Shown piece by piece: positions 9,350-21,490 of a stretch of 64,000 bases of DNA. The translations under genes were made by a program, and so were the position numbers. The notes under the pieces were generated by a model that was not told where the DNA came from, made no database searches, and was given only the letters and a program-made list of their open reading frames with translations. The first letter of the stretch is position 1; every line of letters begins with the position of its first letter. This DNA comes from Closterium sp. Naga37s-1. Its lineage: Eukaryota > Streptophyta > Zygnematophyceae > Desmidiales > Closteriaceae. The stretch covers positions 1,332,501-1,396,500 of the forward strand of contig CANJKZ010000910.1 in assembly GCA_947471745.1 (NCBI GenBank), given 5' to 3'.

Positions 9350-9945
9350 TGCCCGTAGCGCCCTACCCTACCAGTCGCGCTGCCCTGCCTTGCCCTGCCT
9401 GTCGCGCTGCCCTGCTGGCTGCGCGCTGCCCTGCCCTGCCCGTCGCGCCGCCTAGCTTGTCGCGCGCCGCCCTGCGCTGAGCGTCGCGCCGCCCTGCTGG
9501 CTGCGCGTCGCCCTGCCCTGCCCACGCGCCGCCCTGCTGGCCGCGCGCCGTCCTGCCCTGCCCGCGCACCGCCCTGCCGCTTGCCGCGCCGCCCTGCCCT
9601 GCCCGCGCGCCGCTCTGCTGGCCGCGCGTCGTCCTGCCCTGCCCGCGCGCCGCCCTGCCGCCTGCCGCGCCGCCCTGCCCTGCCCGTGCGCCGCCCTGCT
9701 GGCCGCCGCGCCGCCCTGCCCTACACGAGCGCCACCCTGCTGGCCGCCGCGCCGCCCTGCCCTGCCCGCGCGCCGCCCTGCTGGCCGCCGAGCCGCCCTG
9801 CCCTGCCCACGCGCCGCCTTGCTGGCTGTCGCGCCGCCCTGCTGGCCGCCGCCCTGCCCTGCCCACGCGCGCTTCCTCAGTGCCCGCGCGCTGCCCTGCC
9901 CGTCACGCCGTCCTGTTGCCTGCGTGCCCCCCTGCTTTGCCCACT
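9350..9945 (+). repeat. GC-rich repetitive leader of copia-1
   Basis: Between the 5' LTR and the Gag ATG lie degenerate repeats built from CGCCGCCCTGCCCTGCCCGCGCG-like words. The two younger copies (copia-3, copia-7) also have GC-rich repeated leaders at this place, although with different units. Confidence 0.8.
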
Positions 9946-10734
9946 ATGGCTACTCTCAGCGTTCTCACATTCGATCATGAGGGCCGTCCGATCCAGTTCG
10001 ATACGTGGCTCGATGACTTACAGCTGTACCTACTGAGCGATTCTAGAGACAGCGTTTCGTTGTTTGACCACACGTCTGGAGCCTCTCTCACCCCTCCTGA
10101 CACAGCTGACACAGCTCACAGTGGCTTACCCGTGACGCTGTTGCTCGTTTAGGAGTTCGCAATCACCTGCCGTTAGCCGAACGCGCTCATTCTGGCGAGC
10201 ACAAGACTGTTAAAGCCCTGTACGACGCTGTGGTTGCTCGTTACTCTTCCCCTGCCACTGCTGCTCTCGGCCGCCTTATACTCCCCTACCTTTTTCCCGA
10301 GCTGTCAGCCTTTGCCACAGTCGAGGACCTCATCACCCACATTCGCTCTAGCGACACTCGCTACCGCGCTGCCCTCAAAGCCGAGTTCCTGGACAAGAAC
10401 CCGCACCCGATGTACATCACTCTCTACTTCATAGTCACCCGCCTCCCTGACTCTCTTTGCGCAGTCAGAGACCACTTTCTCGCACTTGACCCTACAGACC
10501 TCACTGTCGACCTGTTCGAGAAGCACCTCCTTGCAGCTGAGACTAACATAGTCGCTGTAGGTGCTGCTTGTGGCACTCCTCGCACACCCTTCTTTGAGGG
10601 GTGTTCCCCCTCCCCCCTTGCCCCCTCCTACGCTTCTGCTGCTGCTGTTGACATCCTTGGTAATGAGGAGGTCGGGGCTGCTTTTGCTCCTAGTGGGAAG
10701 CGCCGCAGCGGCAAGGGCAAGGGAGGCAAGAGTG

Positions 10735-10945
10735 GTGGAGGTGGCAGCGGGGGTGGTGGTGGTGGTGGAGGCAGTGGAGGCGGTGGAGGCGGTGGAGGCG
10801 GTGGAGGTGGCGGAGGTGGCGGTGGGAGTGGTGGCGGGAGTGGGGGCTTCGGTGGCGGTGGTGGTGGCAGCGGTGGGAGTGGTGGTGGCGGTGGTGGCGG
10901 CAGTGGGAGTGGTGGCGGCGGCAGTGGTGGCGGTCGGGGTGGAGC
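10735..10945 (+). repeat. Gly-rich minisatellite in copia-1 Gag
   Basis: GGTGG/GGCGG repeats encode a Gly/Ser tract between the Gag N-terminal domain and the zinc motif. The same tract is in copia-3 and copia-7. The opposite strand reads as Thr/Pro/Ala-rich frames without meaning. Confidence 0.9.
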
Positions 10946-12789
10946 TGTTCAGAGGGGAGGTTCTGGCGGTGGCCAGAGGCAGCAGCAGAGCAGCGTCCGA
11001 GCGAGACCCCTACGCCCCAGCAGCTTCGTGAGTGGTTTGCTCAGCGTGGGGCGTCTGGGGGTAGTGTTCGCTGCCCGTATGTCATTCGCACAAGTGACCA
11101 TGCTGGTCAGACATGCGGGAAGTTTCACACACAGCACCGCTGCTTCTCCCGCCTAGACGACGCTTGGCGCGCAGATTTTGGCGACGAGGCTGAGCGTCCC
11201 CGCTGGCTAGAGCTGCTTAGGTCTGGAGTTGATATATTTGCTCTTGACTATGATGCTATCCTTGCTACCATGTATGCCTTGACCGTTAGTGCTGAGGGTG
11301 ACTGTTACCTGTGGGTGCCGCCCGACCCATGTATAGAGGCTGCTGCTCTAGGTGCTAGTGAGTCTGCCCTTCCTGGTACTGCGCCTGCTGAGGTCTTGCA
11401 CACCTTCACGCTTGACTCAGGTGCTTCCCGCTGTTTCTTTCGTGACAGTACCACCCTCACTCCACTCCCTGCACCTGTTCCAGTCCGACTGACTGACCCC
11501 TCAGGGGGCCCAGTTCTTGCACGTTCCACCATTGTTCTCCCGTGTCCGGCGGTTCCGTCTGTCTCATTGTCAGGTCTTCACCTCCGCTCGTTCTCTACGA
11601 ACTTGGTGAGTACCGCTGCCCTCCAGGATGCGATGGTCACTGCCACCATTACTGGGGGCCAGCGTGTGGCGATCTGCACATGTACACGGACGGGCCGTCA
11701 CCTGGCCACGTTCACCCGTCGGCCTGGGTCGAGTCTGTACACACTGACTACTGAGCCTGCTCATGTAGCTGCTTCTGGTCAGGTGTCCGCGTCAGGTCTG
11801 GTAGCCGCCCCCTGTTCGTGTCGCCTCCTGTCGTACCAGACTCTCTTTTGGCACCACCGCCTTGGTCACTGCCCCTGCCACGCCTTCGTGGCATGCACTC
11901 CCGCCTCCTTGTTTCTGGTCTTCCCAGGTCTCTGCCTCCCCTCCCGCCCTGCTTTCTTTGCGTCGAGGGGCGGCAGCGCGCCGCTCCTCACTCCACATGG
12001 ACGTGTGGGGCACAGCCCGCGTCAGTGGACAGGGCCGCGAGCGCCACTTTCTGCTGGTTGTTGACGACTACACGCGTTACACCACGGTCTTCCCCTTGCG
12101 CAGCAAGGGTGAGGTCCCTGATGTCTTGATCCCTTGGATCCGCGCAGTCCGTCTCCAGTTCCGCGAGGACCTTCCTGTCCTGCGTCTGCACTCTGACAGA
12201 GGTGGTGAGTTCTCCTCCGACCTCTTGCGGGACTTTTCTCGTGGGGAGGGCATCCTCCAGTCGTTCACGCTTGCAGCCCCCCCGCGGCAAAAAAAGATTG
12301 CCGAGCGCCGCATTGGCTTAGTCATGGAGGTCGCTCGTACCTCCATGATCCATGCGGCTGCTCCCCATTTTTTGTGGCCGTTTGCGGTCCGACATGCTGC
12401 GCATCAGCTCAACCTCTGGCCCCGTGTCTCCTCGCCGGAGACCTCGCCTACACTGCGTTGGACGGGGAAGGTTAGCGATACTTCCGCGGACAAGCTCTCC
12501 TCCCGCACCATTCCTTGCGTCTTCCTTGGCTTTCCCCTTGACGCGCCTGGCTGGCAGTTTTACCACCCCACCTCGCGCCGTGTCGTGCCCTCTCAGGACG
12601 TCACGTTTGACGAGTCGGTTCCTTTTTACCATCTCTTCTCTTACCACACTGCCCCTCTCCCCCCCCCCGCCGCTCTTCCTCGCGCCACGTCCCCCTCCGG
12701 TAGACCCCCTCCCCCCTAGGGTCCTGTTCCCTCAGGTTTGTATCAGGTAGACCCACTCCACCTGGCTGAGCCTGTCGAGGTCACTGTAG

Positions 12790-13760
12790 ACTCTGGTGCT
12801 GCTCGGGGTGGTGCTGCTAGGGGTGATGCTTCTAGGGGTGCTGCGTCTAGGGGTGCTGAGCCTGCGGGGGCGGAGCCTGGGGGTGCTGAGCCTGCGAGTG
12901 CGGAGCCTGGGGGTGCTGAGTCTGAGGGTGCGGAGCCTGAGGGTCTTGAGACTGAGGGTGCGGAGCCTGGGGGTGCTGAGTTTGAGGGTGCGGAGTCTGT
13001 GGGTGCAAAGCCTAGGGGTAGGTACTGTGTCTGCCGGAGGTCCTGCGGGTGCCTCGCCACGACAGTCTCGTGTGCTGGAGCTGTCAGTCCTGGATGTCCT
13101 ACTAGAGGTGCTGCTGGTGCTGGAGGTACTAGAGGTGCTAGATCTGCTACTACTGGAGGTGCTGCGGGTGCTGGAGGTGCTGGAGATGCTGCTAGTAGTG
13201 GAGGTACTCGAGGTACTGCTAGTGCTGGAGGTGCTAGAGCTGCCAGTCCTGGGGGTCCTACTGGAGGTGCTGCTGATGCTAGAGGTCCTAGAGGTGCTAC
13301 AGGTGCTGGTGCTGGAGGTAGTGGAGGTGCTACTGGTGCTGGAGCTGCTAGTCTTGGAGGTGTTGTAGGTGCTGGAGGTGCTAGAGCTGCTACTACTGGA
13401 GGTGCTGCAGGTGCTGGAGGTGCTAGAGGTGCTGCTTGTGCTGGAGGTACTGGAGGTGCTGGAGCTGCCAGTCCTGGAGGTCCTACTAGAGGTGTTGCTG
13501 GTGCTGGAGGTCCTAGAGGTGCTGCTGGTGCTGGAGGTACTGGAGGTGCTACTGGTGCTGGAGGTGCTGGAGTTGCTAGTCTTGGAGGTGCTGCTGGTGC
13601 TGGAGGTGCTGGAGCTGCTACTACTAGAGGTGCTGGAGGTGTAGGAGGTGCTGCTAGTGCTGGAGGTGCTGGAGGTGCTGGTGGTGGTGGAGGTGTTGGA
13701 GCTGCTAGTACTGGAGGTACTGGAGCTGTTGCTGGGAGTGCTGGAGGACCTGCTGGTGCG
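12790..13760 (+). repeat. Ala/Gly-coding minisatellite between integrase and RT of copia-1
   Basis: First come GGTGCTGAGCCTG-type units (EPGGAEPASAEP), then GGTGCTGGAGGTGCTGCT-type units (GAGGTRGA). All three frames stay open for hundreds of codons. The region links the integrase C-terminus to RT. Confidence 0.9.
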
Positions 13761-16269
13761 CTTGGCCACCTTCTCGGTCTTCCGCCAGCTCCTACTGAGT
13801 TCCACTCCTCCGTTACTTTTCCCATCGACAGACCAGTCTCAGCCACAGCTACGGCCTCACTCCCCACTGCCTGCTCCTGCTTCTTACACTGAGGTAACAG
13901 AGTCCCTGACTGAGCGTCGAGAGCTTGAGACTCGTGCTTCCACCCCTGAGCGTCGAGAGACTGAGACTAGAGCTTCTGTTCCCGCTCGTGTTCGACGTGT
14001 GCGTTGTCCTCGTGCTCCAGTTGTCCCAGGCACTCACGATATGACACTCCGTCCTTCCTCTGTTCCACCGCATGTTGTCCTTCCGTCACGTCCTGCGTCT
14101 TCTCTTCCTGACGTTGCTGACCCTCCTTCCGACCTTGCTCGTGCTTCCAGTCCGACTGTCACTCTCTTTCTTGCTACAGTTGTGACGGACCCTATGTTCT
14201 CGTCTCCTGCTGCGTCTGCCTTAGTCGCTGAGCTTGTTGACTTAGCTGCTGCGTACCGCCTAGACTACCTTGCGAATCTTGTTTCTGTCTCTGACCCGGC
14301 CTGTCCTCCGTCCGTTGGGGGTGAGGTTGCCATTGGTTGTGACATTCTTGAGGACAGGCAGGAGGAGCTGGAATGCCTTGCGGCCGCTGTACCTCATCTC
14401 GCTACCATGGTGCTTACCCCTGAGGGAGACCCGGATGCACTTGACATCCCACCTCGCGCTCTTACAGAGAGGCGATCTTGAGTGAGTACTCTTCTCAATG
14501 GCAGACAGCCATGGACGCAGAGATGGCTTCCTAAAAGTCCAGACGCACCTACGTCGACAAGGTTCCCCACCTGGGGCGAACATCGTCAGTGGCATGTGGA
14601 TTTTCAGGGTGAAGCGGCCGCCTGGTTCTCCGCCTGCCTTCAAGGCACGTTACGTTGATCGAGGCTTCAGTCAGCGTGAGGGAGTCGACTTCTTTCAGAC
14701 CTTCTCCCCCACCCCGAAGATGACCACTCTTCGGGTGTTGCTACATGTTGCAGCTCAACGTGACTATGAGCTGCACTCCCTCGACTTCTCGACAGCTTTC
14801 TTGCAGGGTAGCCTTCACGGGGCCATCTGGCTGCACCATCCACCTGGCTTCACTGGGTCGTTTCCTGAGGGTACCCAGTGGAGCCTACGGTGGCCAATGT
14901 ACGGCCTGTGTCAGGCACCTCGCGAGTGGCACAACACACTGAGGACGACACTTGCGGCTCTTGGGTTTGCTCCTTCGACTGCTGACCCGTCGCTGTTTTT
15001 GCGCACCGACACTCCCCTGCTGCCGTTCTACGTTATCGTGTACATCGGCGACTTGGTTTTTTCTACTCCTGATAAGGAGGCGCTGGCCCTAATGAAGGCG
15101 GAGCTGCAGGAGAGACACATCTGCACTAACATGGGTGAGCTGCACAGCTATCTTGGCTTGCAGATCACCCCGAACAGAGCACGGCGCACCATCGCCCTGA
15201 CTGAGTCACTCATGGTGCACCAGGTTCTTCAGCGCTTCGGCTTCCAGTACTCCTCGCCATAGCCCACTCCTTTGCCTACTGGCCACTCATTCTCAGCTCC
15301 ACCTTCGGACGATTCCGTATAGCCGAGTGGTCCGTATCCGGAGCTTGTGGGTTTCCTCATGTACCTGATGACGTGCACACGATCTGACCTGGCGTACCCT
15401 CTCAGCCTCCTGGCTCGCTACGTGACTCCTGGTAGACACCGAAAGGTGCAGTTTGATGCTGCGAAGAGGGTACTGCGTTACTTGTGCAGTACATCGAGCA
15501 TGAGGCTCGTGCTTGGAGGACGGGGTTCAGTGGTACTCACAGGACACTCCGACGCTTCTTGGGCCGACGACCAGGCGACTCAGCGTTTGTCATAGGGTTA
15601 CACCTTCAGTCTTGGCTCTGATTCTGTCTCGTGGAGGTCCACTCGTTCTTCTTCTGTGCTTGGTTCCAGCTGTGAGGCCGAGATCTACGCTGGGGCTATG
15701 GCTGCTCAGGAGCTACGTTGGCTGACCTACCTGCTGACCGACTTGGGGGAACGGCATTGTTCTCCTCCAGTTCTGTACGTCGACAACAAGGCAATGCTTG
15801 CCTTGTGTTGCGAGCAGAGATTGGAGCACAGAACGAAGCACATTGCTCTTCGCTATTTCCTTACACGTGAGGTACAGCAGCGTCGTCAGCTCCGCCTTTC
15901 CTACATGGTCTCGCGGGCCAACACTGCTGATGTGTTCACCAAGGCCCTTGGGTCTGGCGACCATTAGCGCTTCTGCACTGCTTTTAGGCTTGTGCCCACT
16001 CTGCCTCACCTGCTGGTTGCTTGACTCGCACTTGTTGTACATTGATATATATCTTTGTACCTGCTTGTTTACTCTTGGTAGGTTGTGATCAGTGTACTGC
16101 CTTGCAATTATATCTCTGCATGTGATTTGGTCTTGTGGCCGCTTGCTTGTGCTAAGATTGTGTGGTATCCTTGAGATCCACCATGAGCTTTGTTTTGCTT
16201 GTTCTCTTTCTTGACTGGTCTTGTGACCGTCTGTTGTGTTTGCTATCTCCCACTTAGCCTATGGGGGTG

Positions 16270-16399
16270 TGTCAAACTATATGTTTGTGTTCTCTCTAGG
16301 CTATAGTGGGTTAGCATACAAGGGGTACAACACTTCAGGGTTAGTACTTGTACCCAACTCATTCATATTTCATTCATTCCTGCACAGTTGTTTCTGACA
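16270..16399 (+). repeat. copia-1 3' LTR
   Basis: It is preceded by the purine tract ATGGGGGTG and starts TGTCAAACTATATG. It keeps GGGTACAACACTTCAGGGTTAGTACTTGTACCCAA in short blocks and ends TTTCTGACA. Confidence 0.85.
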
Positions 16400-17167
16400 C
16401 ATGGTGATATCGGTAGGTGGCATGAGGGCATTCAAATATCTGGACTAAGTGATTCATGAGTTTGGAAACCTGTAGTGGAAATAGTGTAAATGCAACTTAC
16501 ATTGCAATAATCAGTATAAGGGAAATCTTAGGTTGTTTTCAGCAGGGTATGAAACAGATTACCCTAAGTGTCAGGGTACTGAGGGCCTGGAACCCTGATT
16601 GGTCAGGGTGGGCCTAAACCAATTTTGGGCCCTGCAGTAGGGGTAGTCAAGACCTTTGCTCAGGGTTGATCTCAGAGTAATGCACAGCGGATTTGTTAAT
16701 GACACCTGTCAAAGTGAATATAAAGTGACACTGCCACTCGCGCTGTTTGTATTGCTCACACAATCAGTAGCTTGTGGGCTGTCCGATGCTGCAGCCCGCA
16801 GCCCGATAATGCAGCCTGCCGCCCTCTTGCTGCTTGCGGTTGCAGCTTGCCGCCCGCTGCTACAGCCGCCCTACCCCGCCGCTGCCACTTGATCCCTACA
16901 CCCGCCACCGCTGTAGCTACCTGAGCCAGCTACCGCCCGCTACAGATGCCTCTCTTACAATTGCCACTCTGTCTCCCCTTCCAGCCCTAGCCAGTACTAC
17001 GCTTGCCACAAGTATAGCTGCTAGTGACAGTCTAAGCCACTGTACGTCCTTTCCGGTTCGTTTCGTTTGATCGCTGCCGTTCTAGTCCCTCCTCACACCG
17101 ACCTCGTCCTAGACTCAAGTCTCTACCACGCTCTAATCGGTAGCTGCGCCACTATTCTCTCTCATTA
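16400..17167. other. No gene recognised
   Basis: The sequence from 16400 to about 16,700 is less GC-rich, with no coding signal I trust and no decarboxylase 3' exon. From about 16,780 it resembles a copia leader (GCAGCCTGCCGCCC-like words) that leads into a gag start at 17,168. Confidence 0.4.
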
Positions 17168-17700
17168 TGACTTCTAAATTCGTACTTCGCATTGATGCAG
17201 AGGGTCGGGCGATCGATTTTGACGTTTGGCAGAGTGACGTTCAGCTTCACCTACATAGCTAGCGCCAGGACGATGCGTACCTGTAAGCCCATGTGTCAGT
17301 GTACGTGCTCGGCATGGGGGAGGAGGTGTCTAAGGGCGAGATGTGCAGTTGCGTCGCGCGACACCCAGACCAAGTACTCCGTCTGGTCCACGGCGTGGGC
17401 CATCTTTGCAAACGGTATGCACCCTACTGGTCTCCGTCTCGATCTTCATTAGACCAGTCTCACTAAGATCCAGATCCGCCTCCGCACCATAGTCGTGACT
17501 ACTGGTGAGGTGGTGCCCCCTATTTTCGAACGCTCTGCCCATCCCCGGATCCCTGTCTCTGCTCCCTCCGCTTCTGTTGCGAAGCCCGCTCCTATTACAG
17601 AGGCTGCTGCTGATGCTGCTGCCTTGGGTGGGCGTGGCAGGCGCTAGGGGGGTCGTGGTAGTGGAAGAGGTGGAGGTGCTAGCATGCCTTCTTAAGAAAT
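17168..17700 (+). pseudogene. Fragment of a copia Gag
   Basis: MTSKFVLRIDAEGRAIDFDV at the ATG 17,168 matches the Gag N-terminus of copia-7 (MASPAVLTFDAEGRAVDFDV). Stops follow after about 30 codons. Near 17,480-17,690 a later Gag piece (EAAADAAALGGRGR then GGRGSGRGGG) remains. The middle of Gag is deleted. No LTR for this + strand fragment is recognised. Confidence 0.7.
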
Positions 17701-17712
17701 AACTAGCTTAGG

Positions 17713-17843
17713 AAGGTACGGAGAATGGTGATTGATGACTAGAGTATGGAGGGGGGGTACCAAGAAGAGTATGGAGAGGTTCGGTGTCCCCCCTAAGATG
17801 CGCCCCACTACAAAATATGTAAAACTACAAACATAGTTTGACA
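17713..17843 (-). repeat. copia-2 3' LTR (minus strand, diverged)
   Basis: Read on the minus strand it starts TGTCAAACTATGTTTGTAG after the purine tract CCTATGGGAGTG. The GTAGTGGGGCG block matches the family. The outer end is diverged, so the left boundary is set by family length only. Confidence 0.65.
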
Positions 17844-18059
17844 CACTCCCATAGGCTAAGTGGGGGCCACCACAAGACCTGTCCAGAGACGCAACAACAC
17901 AAATCACAGGGTGGATCACGAAGTCACCACATAGTTTGAGCACAAGCAAGATGCCACAAGACCAGTTCAAGAGTTCACAAATATATGTATATATATATAT
18001 ATACATATACAAGCAGAGCAAGAAACAAGAGGTAAGACTACAGTAACCGAGGGCCTACC

Positions 18060-19554
18060 AAAAGGAGGCCTAACTGCAGACAAAACCTGTGGTGATCACC
18101 AGGCGGAAGGGCCTTGGTGAAGATGTCTGCAGTGTTGGCCGCTGAGACCACAAATTCCAAACGCACTTAACCACGTCGCTGCAACTCTCGCAGAAGGAAG
18201 TGTCTCACGTCGATGTGCTTCCCTCTGCTCTCCAGTCGAGGCACTCGAGACAGGAGGATCATGGCCTTGTTGTCAGCAAACAAGTCTGTGCAGAGCTTAG
18301 CCGCTCACCAAGGTCGGTGAGCAAGAAGGTCAACCACCGAAGCTCTTGCGCAGCGATGGCACCAGCGTAGATCTCGGCCCCAGAGCTAGACTGCGCCACA
18401 GACGATGACCAAGTAGACCTCCACGACACAACACCAGAGCCCAAGCTGAAGAAGTACCCCTGGGTATACCTCTGGGTCTCGACTTTGTCGGCGTAGTAAG
18501 AGTCGCAGTGACTGGTCAACACAACTTGCTGTCTCTCTCCAAGCACAAGCACCATGCCTAATGTAGCCCCATACCCTAACAGCTGCCGCCCAGTAGACAG
18601 GACGGTAACTCCTGGTCGCAACGAAGCGAGCAAGAAAAGGTGAGGTTTGGGCGAGTATATGCCATCAGGTACATGAGGTAGCCCACTAGCTCTGCGTAGG
18701 GACCACAAGACTGAAAGGGCTCGTTAGGAATAAGAGCGGTGATCCTGTGGTCAACGACAAGAGGAGAGGGCTGTGTGGTGGAGATCTGAAGCTCGAACTG
18801 CTGCAGGACCTACTGCACCATGTGTGATTGAGTAAGTGTGATGGTGCAAGCAGCTCTGTATCTGGTGATCTGCAAGCCAAGGTAGCGTCGCAGTTCACCA
18901 AGGTCAGTGCACGTGTGTCTCTTCTACAATTCAACCTTCACCTTAGCTAGAGCAGCCCTATCCACTGAAGCAAAGACCTAGTCGTTGACGTAGACGAGGA
19001 CGTAAGGTGCGGGCCCAGAACGAACGAACAACGATGGGTTGGTGGTAGATGGTCCGAAACCAAGGTCAGCAAGTGCGGAGCAAAGAGTGTCGTGCCACTC
19101 ACGAGGCGCCTGGTGGAGATCGTAGACTAGATGTCCCATGCTCCACTGGGTCCCAACTGGGAAAGTGCCAGTGACGCCAGGAGGAAGGCGCAGCCAGATC
19201 TCCTCGTGCAGGCGACCCTGGAGAAAGGCAGTGGAGAAGTCGAGGGAGTGCAGCTCGTAGTCTCGCTATGCTGCAATGTGAAGTAACGCCCGAAGAGTAG
19301 TCATCTTCAGGGTCGGGGCGAAGGTCTAGAAGAAGTCAATTTCCTCACGCTTACAAAAGCCCCTGGCCACGTAGCGCGCCTTGAAGACAGGCGGCAATCC
19401 ATGCGGTTGCTTCACCTTGACTATGTTCGCCCTAGGCCGGGAACTGTGTCGATGTAAGTGCCTGTGGATCTAAAAGACGCCATCTTTGAGTACATGGCCG
19501 CTATCTACTGAGAGGCCCACGGCTCTGACACTGCCTCACGGTACGTGCGAGGAG
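18060..19554 (-). pseudogene. copia-2 RT-RNase H remnant
   Basis: On the minus strand the order is the RT block (ARYVARGF, FSTAFLQG, EEIWLRLPPG, YVLVYVND in place of the active-site YVDD), then LGLQIT, LVGYLMYLM and the RNase H block (SGAEIYAGAIAAQELRWLTF, then ANTADIFTKALPPGDH). Several TAG/TAA codons interrupt it, and YVDD has become YVND. It cannot encode an active enzyme. Confidence 0.85.
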
Positions 19555-20399
19555 TGTTAGAGACTAAGGACGGAGTCTATGAAGATTAAGGGCCGAAAGA
19601 TCTCAAAATCGTCAACTATAATTCTGGGCAGAAACGTCGTCGTCACAAGAAACGTCGTCGACGAGAAACACACCGTTAGAATTCTCTCAAACTCGATTAT
19701 GTTGTAGCCCTTCACCGTCGCTATGGTTCCCACTTTGATTCGTATCCAAATATGGAGTACAACTCGAGTTATGAATTTCGGCGCACTAGGGGGTATGCTG
19801 CCATAGAAACTTAACTCAATCACAATTATCTCACAAGTTCACAAAAGAAAGTTAGAGTAGCAAGAACCAGGTAGGAGGGAAGAGGAGGACAAGAAGGAAG
19901 ACCCCCAAGGAGTCCCCAACCAAGGAAACCCCATACCATACAATTCCCCTCTCTATAGGCACCCCAACTTTGACATTTGTCACTTTCCCAACCCATGCCA
20001 TCCACCTCACCCAACTTGGCCACACTTGTCAACCTGGTTTGGCTTCTCCCAACCACCTGGCATCATCTACAATGATGGAAACGAATTTCCCAACCCCAAA
20101 TAGTCTATACCCCATATGGAGTCACTCCACAAATTCCCATGGTCACCGCACCACAACCAAAACTACGAACGATCATAACATTCTTGTTCTTGCTCCGATC
20201 GCTGCGATTCTCGGTTCGTCGGGAAGCACTCGAGTAGAGGAGTCACTTCAGATATCTGCTCTAGTCAAATTGTATTCACACACAATCAGAAAATCCAAAC
20301 CACACCAAACACAGATTCTTGCACACACCACGCATGCAACGCACGAACATATGATGGGAGGCAGACAGACGTGAATGCAAATGATAACATCACATAACA
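19555..20399 (-). repeat. Long LTR (about 845 bp) of a second copia family
   Basis: Read on the minus strand it starts TGTTATGTGATG directly after a purine tract AGGGGGAGTT, and ends CTTAGTCTCTAACA. It is clearly homologous, but in the opposite direction, to the LTR at 62,689-63,546. Shared blocks include GCATTCACGTCTGTCTGCC, CAGATATCTGAAGTGACTCC and GGCAGCATACCCCC. Confidence 0.9.
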
Positions 20400-20669
20400 A
20401 ACTCCCCCTCTGGCTGTCAACCATCATCCCACAAGCCTCATCACATGCATGCATACTCAATGCACACTCATTCCAGCAAGTTTCATGCCCTTCCAATGCT
20501 CCTCCAACCCTCATCATAATGAATAATCATCTCCTTCAAACATTCCACTTCCAACATCTCCTCTTTGCTCAAATCTGTAGCACCCCTTTGCAGCCCTTCT
20601 CTCTCAACACTAAGCTCCAAAAACTCTCAATCCAGCCCCATAGCAGTTGGCTATCTCATCCTCATCACA

Positions 20670-21490
20670 TTACTCAGTTACACTCCCAGCTGGCACCACA
20701 CTTGGCTTGCCAAAGCTGGGATGAGTCAGCCTGTTAGGAGGGCGCACATCCCTCCTAGGACAGTCAGGCGGACGTTCGGCACGTAGTGGAGCACTTTCAT
20801 GCTGCTGCTGCTGCTGCTGCTCCTCCACCTCAGGTTCTCCCCCATCCTCAGTCACCCTAGAGATCTCCTCCTCTAAGACAGTAACATCCACTTGCCTCGA
20901 GGGCCGCTGCACCTCATCGGCCTCAATGATCAGCGCTGTAGTAGGAAGCTTCTGATGCTGCTGTTTCCACTCCTTGTAGTACAAGGACTCAAGGAACTTC
21001 ACATCCCTTGACACAGTCAGCTGTTGGCTGGTCAAGTCCCACAACAGCCAGCCCTTGTGGTCCATTGCAATCCCCAAGTGCACACCCCATCTCCCAGAAG
21101 CTTCCAACTTTCCTCTCTTCTCCTTAGGCACATGAAACACCACCATGCAGCCGTAGGCTCTTAGCATGTTGACTGCTGGTGCACTCCCGTACCACTTGGT
21201 GTAGGGGACCCACTACTTGTCCCCCATAGTCGCCAACACCCTGTTCTTCACAAGGGCGACCTGCCGCAGTGCAGTCACCCAAAGCGGATCCAGCAGCCCT
21301 GCACGCCCAAGGAGAGTGCGAGCACCTTCCTGCAAGGTCCGGTTGAACCGCCCAGCCACGCCGTTCTGCTAAGGGTTGTAGGGCACCGTGAGCTGATGCT
21401 GGATCCCCTTCTTCTTCAGCACCGCCTCAAAATCAGCGCCAGTAAATTCTCCCCCGTTGTCACTGCGGATCACCTTCACCTTGCTCGGTT
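20670..21490 (-). pseudogene. LL-copia-A integrase remnant
   Basis: The minus strand encodes VKVIRSDNGGEFTGADFEAV, holding the second catalytic Asp of the DDE integrase, then HQLTVPYNP, a TAG at 21,369-21,371, QNGVAGRFNRTLQEG in the place of the final Glu block, and a copia linker (AYGCMVVFHVPKEKRGKLE, SRDVKFLESLYY). The catalytic Glu (usually AER or AEV) is replaced by Gly in VAGRFNR. A Gln run (CAG repeat, about 20,800-20,825) follows. Confidence 0.8.

Larger units (their letters stand above)
9946..16021 (+). pseudogene. copia-1 Gag-Pol polyprotein, frameshifted
   Basis: Gag starts with MATLSVLTFDHEGRPIQFDT (ATG 9946). A frameshift near 10,120 precedes the rest of Gag, a second lies near 11,005 before a CPYVIRT...CGKFHTQHRC zinc motif, and more follow. 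The protease motif LDSGASRCFF is at about 11,411. Integrase has HHRLGH and CLCVEG-like remnants, VDDYTRYTT, HSDRGGEF and AERRIG. The Ala/Gly linker spans about 12,790-13,760. RT runs from about 14,580; its catalytic YVDD is YIGD (15,041-15,052). RNase H keeps SCEAEIYAGAMAAQELRW and YVDNKA. In-frame stops include TAG at 15,262 and 15,965. It is not functional. Confidence 0.9.
9160..16399 (+). mobile_element. copia-1: degenerate Ty1/copia LTR retrotransposon
   Basis: The element has LTR-like ends (9160-9290 and 16270-16399), a primer-binding-like sequence TGGTTTGAGAGCAGG after the 5' LTR, a GC-rich leader, Gag-PR-IN-RT-RNaseH remnants in the copia order, and a purine tract ATGGGGGTG before the 3' LTR. 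No target duplication is seen (CCTCT before, CATGG after), so it is old or rearranged. It lies in the same direction as the decarboxylase gene and starts 86 bp after exon 8. Confidence 0.92.
17713..19554 (-). mobile_element. copia-2: truncated copia element
   Basis: Only the 3' LTR and the RT-RNase H part are left. The element is cut at 19,555 by the end of a long-LTR copia inserted into it, and its Gag, protease and integrase are not found in the window. Confidence 0.8.
19555..21490 (-). mobile_element. LL-copia-A: 3' part of a long-LTR copia
   Basis: Its 3' LTR is complete. The pol part holds only the integrase core and a linker; RT and RNase H are missing, apparently by internal deletion before the purine tract. 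No 5' LTR is seen up to 27.5 kb. It lies within copia-2; the five bases before it are AGGAG (19,550-19,554), but the matching copy is not found. The upstream limit near 21,490 is uncertain because reading continues into an unrelated long coding exon. Confidence 0.7.

Noticed and set aside
12732..13867. Long Ser/Thr-rich and Pro/Ala-rich antisense frames over copia linkers and Gly tracts
   Set aside because: They mirror GC-rich minisatellites of the real copia frame; no start context or domain. The same artefact occurs at 29,137-29,899, 31,763-32,665, 55,796-56,434 and 58,385-59,020.
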